Assembly (NCBI GenBank): GCA_943326825.2
Contig: CALPUT020000213.1
Span: 1 to 5,101 of the forward strand
Direction of reading: 5' to 3'
From: Chryseobacterium gleum
GTDB taxonomy: Bacteria; Bacteroidota; Bacteroidia; Flavobacteriales_D; Crocinitomicaceae
Length of the DNA stretch: 5,101 bases
The position numbers and the translations under genes were made by a program. The notes under the pieces were generated by a model, which saw only the letters and a program-made list of their open reading frames with translations, did not search any database and was not told the DNA's origin. This document shows, in pieces, positions 1-5,101 of this stretch; the stretch's first letter is position 1, and each line of letters starts with the position of its first letter.

Positions 1-81
1 CTTTTGTTGTAATTAGTCAAATAAGAAATGAAATCGATATTGAATGAGTATTTTAAAGAATTTCCGAGTATTAATAAAATG

Positions 82-107
82 CTAAAGGTTTTTAACAGTT
101 AGAAACT
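82..107. repeat. Dyad-containing 26-bp direct repeat, copy 1
   Basis: This copy matches the one at 203-228 at 24 of 26 positions, differing only at 97 (A against G) and 102 (G against A). Inside it, positions 88-106 read GTTTTTAAC, A, GTTAGAAAC. This is an inverted repeat with nine-base arms, a single central base and one imperfect pair, which would be a G-U wobble in plus-strand RNA. A one-base centre is too tight for an RNA hairpin loop without opening inner pairs, so a binding site for a dimeric DNA-binding protein is the more natural reading. The binding protein, if any, is unknown. Confidence 0.65.
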
Positions 108-167
108 GCTTCGTAAATTAATTCTACTATTTTAATTTCATTATATAAATGTAAAATTTTAGGGGAA

Positions 168-175
168 TAATTTTG
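168..175 (+). promoter_or_regulatory. Possible promoter -7 element (TAATTTTG)
   Basis: The octamer matches the Bacteroidota housekeeping -7 consensus TAnnTTTG at every fixed position. No good TTTG -33 element is visible at the usual distance, and such octamers arise by chance in AT-rich DNA. If used, transcription would begin near 180, giving a leader of about 140 bases before the gene at 320. Both repeated dyads would flank the start site, one upstream and one within the leader. Confidence 0.3.
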
Positions 176-202
176 AAGTATTATCTCAATAAAATAAAGG
201 AC

Positions 203-228
203 CTAAAGGTTTTTAACGGTTAAAAACT
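203..228. repeat. Dyad-containing 26-bp direct repeat, copy 2
   Basis: This is the second copy of the element at 82-107. Here the dyad at 209-227 is perfect: GTTTTTAAC, a central G, then GTTAAAAAC. The centre lies 121 bp from that of copy 1 and about 100 bp upstream of the start codon at 320. The flanking bases are not clearly related between the copies, so the conserved unit is the dyad plus a few bases on its left (CTAAAG). That favours a short functional site, or a small dispersed repeat, over duplication of a larger segment. Its role is not known. Confidence 0.65.
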
Positions 229-319
229 ATTATTTTAAGCAATATTTCCCAAGAACAGATACAAACCACCAACTTTTTTCTTAAATTCAATAGAGATTTA
301 AAATTTATAAACTCATTTT

Positions 320-760
320 ATGTGTAAAAAAACAACTAATAACACCAACCGTACCTGCATCATTTGCGAAACAAATATTTATGGTCGATCTGACAAAGTA
401 TTCTGTGGAATTGATTGCAAAAATAAATATCATTCTGAGGTTCGAAAAACCACCAAAACAGTAAGCGCCGAAACAATTAAACTGATCAATAAAAACTGGA
501 AAATACTAACGAATCTAATGACTGATAAAGGAAGTCAATTGACTACAAAAAAACTGACATTGCAACGCTTAGGTTTTAGTTTTGATGTTGCGACAAATGT
601 TCATTCAAAATTTGGGTACATCAATTTAGGTATCTACAATTACACCTATTACATTACAAAAAATGATAAAGTCGTAGTGATGCTTGATAAAGAAGAAACA
701 AATATTACCCCTTTTTTATTCAAGCGATTATTAAAACAATTTCCAATAGAGCAAACTTAA
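320..760 (+). CDS. Small zinc-ribbon-like protein, function unknown
   Basis: This gene encodes 146 residues from an ATG; an in-frame TAA at 308-310 rules out a longer form. The N-terminus holds four cysteines spaced as in a zinc ribbon: C13-x2-C16, then C29-x3-C33, with the stretch RSDKVFCGIDCKNKY between and after them. This resembles small treble-clef or zinc-ribbon modules. The remainder, about residues 45-146, is lysine- and asparagine-rich with a probable helix followed by beta-prone segments around FGYINLGIYNYTYYI. There is no signal peptide or membrane segment, so it should be cytoplasmic. From memory, proteins with this cysteine pattern followed by a similar C-terminal half are common hypothetical proteins in flavobacteria, but I cannot name a family. 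No partner gene is evident: kdsB, 42 bases downstream, has its own candidate promoter. Binding of zinc and of nucleic acid are both inferences. Confidence 0.8.
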   Translation: MCKKTTNNTNRTCIICETNIYGRSDKVFCGIDCKNKYHSEVRKTTKTVSAETIKLINKNWKILTNLMTDKGSQLTTKKLTLQRLGFSFDVATNVHSKFGYINLGIYNYTYYITKNDKVVVMLDKEETNITPFLFKRLLKQFPIEQT

Positions 761-766
761 ATTATG

Positions 767-774
767 TACTTTTG
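767..774 (+). promoter_or_regulatory. Candidate kdsB promoter -7 element (TACTTTTG)
   Basis: This is a full match to the Bacteroidota TAnnTTTG -7 consensus, placed in the gap between the zinc-ribbon gene and kdsB. It would start transcription near 779-780, about 23 bases before the preferred ATG at 803. The -33 element is weak: the best candidate is TTTC at 740-743, with a 23-base gap that is on the long side. Position in a short intergenic gap raises the likelihood that it is real. Confidence 0.5.
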
Positions 775-802
775 ATTTAACTTTTGATGAAAATTGAATA
801 AA

Positions 803-1534
803 ATGAAAGTATTAGGAATTATTCCCGCAAGATTTGGATCCTCTCGTTTTCCTGGAAAACCGTTAATCGATTTAAACGGTAAAACGATGATTCAACGAGT
901 ATATGAAGGAGCCTTAAAGTCTAACAAAATTGAAAAAATAATTGTCGCAACGGATGATCAACGAATAGTAGATGAAATTCATCTATTTGGGGGTAAAGTT
1001 ATGATGACCTCATTAGATCATTCGACAGGAACAGATAGATGTGGAGAAATCGCTAAGAAATTTCCTGATTACGATGTAGTTATAAATATTCAAGGAGATG
1101 AGCCGCTTGTTGATTTTCGTCAATTAGATGCCTTAGTCGAAGCATTTAATGATGAAACTGTTGCGATTGCAACTTTGGGTATTAAAGATGTTTCTTTAGA
1201 TGATATTCAAAACACAAATAGAATTAAGATAGTTGTAAATCATCAAAATAAAGCACTCTATTTCTCTAGAAGTGCAGTTCCAAATTTCGCAAATGCAAAA
1301 GGAAATCCATTAGAAATATATCCATTTTTGAGACATATAGGATTGTATGGTTTTAGAACAAAAACGTTACTTGAAATAATCAATTTAACACCAACGAAAC
1401 TAGAAACAATTGAATCTTTAGAACAATTGAGATGGTTATATTATGGGTATTCAATTCAAGTGATCGAAACAACAATCGAAACACCGAATATCGACGTTAC
1501 TGAAGATATTGAAAAAGTTTTGAGATTTCTGTAA
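803..1534 (+). CDS. kdsB: 3-deoxy-manno-octulosonate cytidylyltransferase
   Basis: KdsB (CMP-Kdo synthetase, EC 2.7.7.38) joins CTP and Kdo to give CMP-Kdo and diphosphate, the activated sugar used to add Kdo to lipid A in the cytoplasm. From the ATG at 803 the product has 243 residues, close to the family's usual length of about 250. Family motifs occur in order: the nucleotide-binding loop PARFGSSRFPGKPL at 8-21, ATDD at 49-52, HSTGTDR at 73-79, NIQGDEP at 95-101 with the metal-binding aspartate D99, YFSRSAVP at 153-160, RHIGLYGFR at 177-185, and ESLEQLR at 204-210. The C-terminal NIDVTEDIEKV replaces the more usual GVDTPEDL-like ending but keeps the acidic pattern. A TTG at 794 would add three residues, but the family normally begins two to four residues before the IIPAR strand, so ATG 803 is preferred. 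No essential residue appears to be missing. It implies a Gram-negative cell with Kdo-containing LPS. Confidence 0.96.
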   Translation: MKVLGIIPARFGSSRFPGKPLIDLNGKTMIQRVYEGALKSNKIEKIIVATDDQRIVDEIHLFGGKVMMTSLDHSTGTDRCGEIAKKFPDYDVVINIQGDEPLVDFRQLDALVEAFNDETVAIATLGIKDVSLDDIQNTNRIKIVVNHQNKALYFSRSAVPNFANAKGNPLEIYPFLRHIGLYGFRTKTLLEIINLTPTKLETIESLEQLRWLYYGYSIQVIETTIETPNIDVTEDIEKVLRFL

Positions 1535-1585
1535 CTCTATCTGCTTTAAACACGTATGTAATGTGAGATATTGTGAATATTTTCA

Positions 1586-1593
1586 TAACTTTG
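1586..1593 (+). promoter_or_regulatory. Promoter -7 element abutting a start codon (TAACTTTG)
   Basis: The octamer matches TAnnTTTG at all fixed positions and ends only four bases before the ATG at 1598. A partial -33 match, TGTG at 1562-1565, sits 20 bases upstream, a normal spacing. In this promoter class transcription starts a few bases after the final G, which here falls on or next to the A of the start codon. If active, it would make a leaderless mRNA. Read-through from kdsB is the alternative way to supply a leader. Confidence 0.5.
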
Positions 1594-1597
1594 TGAT

Positions 1598-2791
1598 ATG
1601 ATTTCAGTTGAAGAATTAATTGGTGATTTATTGTTGCGCAACAATTGCGTAATTGTACCTTCTTTTGGTGGGTTTGTTGCTAATCAATCAGCTGCAATTA
1701 TTGATTACAGAAATGGAATCATTACTCCTCCTCGTAAATCTGTTTTATTTAATCGTCAATTGATTAATAATGATGGTTTATTAATCAAAGAGTTAAGTCT
1801 TATAAACAATCTTGAATACACTATTGCTGATAATGCTATCAAAACAATTGTTGAAAATTGGAATACGCAGTTAGCGACAGGTGAAAGAATCGTTTTAGAT
1901 CGTATTGGTTTTATCTTTTTAGATGCTGAAAAAAACATCTGTTTTGAGCAAGATCGATTTTTTAACTTACTACTTGAATCTTATGGTTTAGGTAAAGTTC
2001 ATTTTATCGCTGAGGAAGATGTAAAATTAGCTCAACATATTCAACAAGAAAATCCAATTTTAGCATTGGAAGAAAAACCTTTCTTTGCATTAGAATCTTC
2101 TAATATTGATGTTGTCGTTAATAATGATGAGCAACCATTTGTTGAAATTCAACATCCTGCTTCTAAAAAGAAATTGGCAATTTGGAAATATGTTGCTGCT
2201 GCTGTAATCATTCCAATTGGATTTTATTCATTCTGGATTCCAATGAAAACAAATGTGCTTGAATCTGGAATTCTTTCTATTAAAGATTTTAATCCACTAT
2301 ACAGATCGAACGAAGGGCTTTACAAAAATGAATCTTTAAGTAAATTGCATTCTCCTTTTAAAACCGAAGATTCTCTTGAAAAGTCAATTCAAACAATTCC
2401 TGCTGATGTTTCCAATTATGCTTTTAAATTCAATGAAGATATTTATATCAATGTTCGATTAAAAGGTAATTCAGTTTCAATTGAAAAACCAGTTGAGGGA
2501 ATTCCTGAAGCTTCTACTATTGAAGTTATAAAACCAATAGAGAAAATCAAACCTGTTGTGAAATTGACAAAGAAAAGTTTTGATTTGGTAGTTGGTGTTT
2601 TTAGTTCTGAGACAAATGCAACTAATCTAATAAACAGCTTAAAATCGAAAGGGTTTAATGCTAAAATCGTTGATAAAAACGGTGAATTATTCAGAGTGAG
2701 CGCTGGAACAACTTCAACAAATGAAGAAATCTTAAAAGTAAAAGTAAAAGCTTTATCTGCTGGTGTTGAAGGATGGATTTTAAAAAAATAA
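1598..2791 (+). CDS. HU-CCDC81 and SPOR domain membrane protein
   Basis: The 397-residue product joins three parts. Residues 1-66 and about 67-131 look like the paired bacterial HU-CCDC81 domains: CVIVPSFGGFVANQ at 17-30 and RKSVLFNRQLINNDGLL at 46-62 in the first, and LDRIGFIFLD at 100-109 with FFNLLLESYGL at 121-131 in the second. After an acidic linker, a basic stretch (SKKK) leads into one membrane segment at about 197-214. A spacer of roughly 110 residues follows, then a SPOR domain at 328-397 beginning FDLVVGVFSS and running to the C-terminus. By positive-inside logic the HU-like part is cytoplasmic and the SPOR domain periplasmic. SPOR domains bind peptidoglycan strands stripped of stem peptides, often at division sites, so a role in envelope or division is likely but inferred. 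The HU-like fold need not bind DNA here. The ATG is placed where family N-termini normally begin. It starts 63 bases after kdsB with its own promoter-like element. Confidence 0.9.
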   Translation: MISVEELIGDLLLRNNCVIVPSFGGFVANQSAAIIDYRNGIITPPRKSVLFNRQLINNDGLLIKELSLINNLEYTIADNAIKTIVENWNTQLATGERIVLDRIGFIFLDAEKNICFEQDRFFNLLLESYGLGKVHFIAEEDVKLAQHIQQENPILALEEKPFFALESSNIDVVVNNDEQPFVEIQHPASKKKLAIWKYVAAAVIIPIGFYSFWIPMKTNVLESGILSIKDFNPLYRSNEGLYKNESLSKLHSPFKTEDSLEKSIQTIPADVSNYAFKFNEDIYINVRLKGNSVSIEKPVEGIPEASTIEVIKPIEKIKPVVKLTKKSFDLVVGVFSSETNATNLINSLKSKGFNAKIVDKNGELFRVSAGTTSTNEEILKVKVKALSAGVEGWILKK

Positions 2792-2840
2792 AATTAATTT
2801 AATTTAAGGATTACATAACATTAAAAACACATAGTATTAT

Positions 2841-2848
2841 TTTCTTTG
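2841..2848 (+). promoter_or_regulatory. Weak candidate promoter -7 element (TTTCTTTG)
   Basis: This matches TAnnTTTG at five of six fixed positions (T in place of A at the second) and is followed by CA, often seen after this element in flavobacteria. It lies 26 bases before the antiporter ATG at 2875, a natural distance. No TTTG -33 element is visible. The 83-base gap contains no terminator-like hairpin, so read-through from the SPOR gene is also possible. Confidence 0.35.
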
Positions 2849-2874
2849 CAGAGTAAATAAGCGAGTAAAAAACC

Positions 2875-5101
2875 ATGAAAAAATTCAAAAATCTATTTTT
2901 TTACATTGTCATCATAGGCACATTTTCATTTTTAATGAAATGGATTATTGAAAATGGAAAATACCTAGAATTAGGGAAAAAAATTATCCCCCCAACTTCT
3001 AAAAATAGTCAATGGGGAGAGTTTATTGCTTCGATGAAACACAATATCGAACATCCTCTAGCCATTTTATTAGCTCAAATTATTACAATTCTTATCGTTG
3101 CCAAAATATTCGGATGGATATTTAAAAAAATTGGCCAACCTTCTGTTATTGGTGAAATTATTGCTGGTATTGTTTTAGGTCCTTCTCTAATTGGTGCTTA
3201 TTTCCCAGAATATTCAGCAGCTTTATTTCCGAAAGAGTCATTACCTAATCTTCAATTTTTAAGTCAAATAGGTTTAATTCTTTTCATGTTTATCGTTGGG
3301 ATGGAATTAGATTTAAAAGTATTAAAAAACAAAGCAAATGATGCAGTTGTTATAAGTCATGCAAGTATTGTTTTTCCGTTCACATTAGGTTTAGGTTTTG
3401 CCTATATTATTTATAACAACTTTGCTCCAAAAGGAGTTCAATTTTTATCATTTGGGTTATTTCTCGGAATAGCAATGAGTATTACTGCTTTCCCTGTATT
3501 AGCAAGAATTGTCCAAGAACGTAATTTACATAAAACTAAAATTGGTACGGTAGTTATTACCTGTGCTGCGGCTGATGATATTACAGCATGGTGTATATTG
3601 GCAGCAGTAATAGCTTATGTTAAAGCTGGATCTTTTATCAGTGCTCTTTACATTATTGCATTGGCTGCTTTGTACGTCCTCGTAATGATTAAATTAGTAA
3701 AACCGTTTTTAAAGCAAATTGGTGATATACACGCATCAAAAGAAAACTTAAGTAAACCTGTTGTAGCTATCTTCTTTTTGACTTTAATACTTTCTGCTTA
3801 CGCAACAGAAATCATTGGTATTCATGCTCTATTTGGAGCTTTTCTAGCGGGTGTAATTATGCCTGACAATATGAAGTTTAGAAATCTATTCATTGAAAAG
3901 ATAGAAGATATTTCACTCGTTTTATTACTCCCTCTTTTCTTTGTATTTACAGGTTTAAGAACTCAAATCGGTCTACTAGATTCAGCATATTTATGGCAAA
4001 CCTGTGGATTAATTATTCTAGTAGCAGTTGTTGGTAAATTTGTTGGAAGTGCATTAGCTGCAAAATTTGTAGGGCAATCATGGAAGGACAGTTTAATGAT
4101 TGGGGCATTAATGAATACTAGAGGTCTTATGGAACTTGTTGTATTGAATATTGGTTATGATCTAGGAGTTTTAACACCCAAAGTTTTTGCAATGATGGTC
4201 ATTATGGCTTTAGTGACAACATTTATGACTGGTCCAGCATTAGATTTAATTAATTATATCTTCAAAAATCATAAAGATGAAAGTATAATCCGAATTCCAA
4301 AATCAAGTAAATTTAATATTCTTTTATCTTTTGGTAATTCTGAAAAAAGTAGACCTTTATTAAGATTAAGTAACAGTTTTGTTAAAAAAATGGATAAAAA
4401 TGCATCTATAACAGCAATGCATCTTTCTTTAAGTGATCAGTTAAATCAATACAACCTAGAGGAATATCAAACAGAGACATTTGCTCCAATTGTTGAGGAG
4501 TCAAAAGAACTAAAGCAAAAAATAACAACTTTTTTCAAAGCGTCTGTAGATATTGAAAATGATATAGTTGATGTAGCGAATAAAGGTTCATTTGATTTAT
4601 TAATCGTTGGTTATGGTAACTCTATTTACGATGGAACTTTTTTAGGAAAATTATTTGGTTTCACAACTAAAATCATTAATCCTGATCGAATAATAGACAA
4701 AGTAACAGGTAAAGAAAAATTATTTGAAAGCAATCCTTTTGATGAACGAATTCGTTTTATCATCTCTAAAACTGAAATCCCTGTTGGAATTTTAGTGGAA
4801 CGTGAATTAGGCGAGATTAAGAAAGTATTTATACCTATTGAAGATGAAAATGATGACTTTATTTTTGATTATACTGAAAAATTAATTGAGAATTCAGATG
4901 CTGAAATAGTTGTATGGCAAAATGAAGAATCTAATTCTAGTTTTCAATTAATTAAAGAAAATATTATTTCTATAAACGAAAAATATCCAAATCAAATTCA
5001 TGCAACTAAGAATAAATCAATTGATAAAAAATTCTTAAATGATTTTGATTTAATTTTAATCAGTGTTGAAACTTGGAAGAGAATCAATGAAAGTGATGAT
5101 A
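2875..5101 (+). CDS. CPA2-type cation/proton antiporter, 3' end missing
   Basis: This reading frame is open from the ATG to the window edge: 742 codons with no stop. A TAA at 2866-2868 fixes the ATG as the first start. It encodes an inner-membrane monovalent cation/H+ exchanger of the CPA2 (Na_H_Exchanger) family. A first hydrophobic segment at about 7-24 precedes a polar loop; the transport core spans roughly 61-463. Core landmarks are GQPSVIGEIIAGIVLGP at 87-103, FIVGMELD at 139-146, SITAFPVLARI at 202-212, the paired aspartates D234-D235 in CAAADDITAW, GLRT with R362, and NTRGLMELVVLNIG from 414. D234-D235 align with the ion-binding aspartates of electrogenic members such as NapA. The hydrophilic tail from about 464 holds two universal-stress-protein-like units: 480-643 (FNILLSFG, FDLLIVGYG at 573-581, PVGILVER at 636-643) and 650 onward (KKVFIPIED, FDLILISVE at 724-732). 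This order resembles plant CHX exchangers. The ion, Na+ or K+, cannot be told from sequence. Related proteins are about 750-770 residues long, so only a short end is probably missing. Confidence 0.93.
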   Translation, partial: MKKFKNLFFYIVIIGTFSFLMKWIIENGKYLELGKKIIPPTSKNSQWGEFIASMKHNIEHPLAILLAQIITILIVAKIFGWIFKKIGQPSVIGEIIAGIVLGPSLIGAYFPEYSAALFPKESLPNLQFLSQIGLILFMFIVGMELDLKVLKNKANDAVVISHASIVFPFTLGLGFAYIIYNNFAPKGVQFLSFGLFLGIAMSITAFPVLARIVQERNLHKTKIGTVVITCAAADDITAWCILAAVIAYVKAGSFISALYIIALAALYVLVMIKLVKPFLKQIGDIHASKENLSKPVVAIFFLTLILSAYATEIIGIHALFGAFLAGVIMPDNMKFRNLFIEKIEDISLVLLLPLFFVFTGLRTQIGLLDSAYLWQTCGLIILVAVVGKFVGSALAAKFVGQSWKDSLMIGALMNTRGLMELVVLNIGYDLGVLTPKVFAMMVIMALVTTFMTGPALDLINYIFKNHKDESIIRIPKSSKFNILLSFGNSEKSRPLLRLSNSFVKKMDKNASITAMHLSLSDQLNQYNLEEYQTETFAPIVEESKELKQKITTFFKASVDIENDIVDVANKGSFDLLIVGYGNSIYDGTFLGKLFGFTTKIINPDRIIDKVTGKEKLFESNPFDERIRFIISKTEIPVGILVERELGEIKKVFIPIEDENDDFIFDYTEKLIENSDAEIVVWQNEESNSSFQLIKENIISINEKYPNQIHATKNKSIDKKFLNDFDLILISVETWKRINESDD

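Larger units (their letters stand above)
1..319. other. Left-edge non-coding region with repeated dyads
   Basis: No convincing gene lies in this stretch. All three plus-strand frames are closed within the first 47 bases: TAA at 10-12, TAG at 14-16 and TGA at 45-47. The frame ending at 45-47 could be the last 14 codons of a gene that begins outside the window, but so short a tail cannot be identified. A 24-codon ATG frame at 28-102 has no support and its end runs into the first dyad. What the region does hold is a duplicated 26-bp element (82-107 and 203-228) and a promoter-like TAATTTTG at 168-175. It is probably the upstream regulatory region of the gene at 320, although that link is inferred from position only. 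Confidence 0.6.

Noticed and set aside
3..47. Possible C-terminal tail of an upstream plus-strand gene ending in TGA
   Set aside because: The frame is open from the window edge, but 14 codons are too few to separate a gene end from chance, and no motif is visible.
28..102. 24-codon ATG frame at the left edge
   Set aside because: It is very short, has no promoter or homology signal, and its final codons are made by the first copy of the dyad repeat.
209..227. Dyad read as an intrinsic terminator
   Set aside because: The arms are almost entirely A and T, the centre is one base so no stable loop forms without breaking inner pairs, and no clear run of T follows. A protein-binding site fits better.
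794..802. TTG start extending kdsB by three residues
   Set aside because: The ATG at 803 matches the conserved N-terminus of KdsB proteins, and the three extra residues have no counterpart in the family.
1756..1938. 60-codon open frame on the minus strand
   Set aside because: It lies wholly inside the well-supported HU/SPOR gene, has no recognisable domain and no promoter-like element in front of it. It is best explained as a shadow of the coding strand's composition.
2733..2751. Short tandem AAAAGT-like repeat near the end of the SPOR gene
   Set aside because: It encodes an alternating lysine-valine stretch inside the SPOR domain and is ordinary low-complexity coding sequence rather than a separate element.
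2791..2800. Palindrome AAATTAATTT after the SPOR gene
   Set aside because: It is a ten-base A/T palindrome with no loop and no G-C pairs, expected by chance in DNA of this composition, and it is not a terminator.

Overview
The window is strongly AT-rich, and its gene content and signals suggest a member of the Bacteroidota, most likely class Flavobacteriia. Three things point there. There is a membrane protein of the HU-CCDC81/SPOR type, an architecture typical of that phylum. There are TAnnTTTG-type -7 promoter elements just upstream of genes. No recognisable Shine-Dalgarno sequence precedes any of the start codons, only A-rich leaders. The species cannot be told from this stretch.

Layout, all genes on the plus strand. 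Positions 1-319 hold no supportable gene, but they contain two near-identical copies of a 26-bp element, each a dyad (GTTTTTAAC, one base, GTTAAAAAC or a close variant), with centres 121 bp apart and a possible promoter between them. Positions 320-760 encode a small cytoplasmic protein with a CxxC...CxxxC zinc-ribbon-like N-terminus and no known function. Positions 803-1534 encode KdsB, the CMP-Kdo synthetase of lipopolysaccharide biosynthesis; an in-frame TTG nine bases earlier is probably not its start. Positions 1598-2791 encode a single-pass membrane protein with paired N-terminal HU-CCDC81-like domains and a C-terminal periplasmic SPOR domain. Its best promoter element lies so close to the ATG that the transcript may be leaderless. 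From 2875 to the window edge runs an open frame with no stop: a CPA2-type monovalent cation/proton antiporter with an extra N-terminal membrane segment and a long cytoplasmic tail of two universal-stress-protein-like units, resembling plant CHX exchangers in layout.

The genes do not form one pathway. KdsB (outer-membrane LPS), the SPOR protein (peptidoglycan) and the antiporter (inner-membrane ion balance) all serve the cell envelope, but each gene after the first has a candidate promoter of its own, no intrinsic terminator is visible, and the gaps are 42 to 83 bases. The arrangement looks like neighbouring housekeeping genes rather than a dedicated operon. I see no mobile element, CRISPR array, RNA gene or defence-like system. 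The least explained items are the repeated dyad at the left edge, the possible leaderless start and the zinc-ribbon protein.
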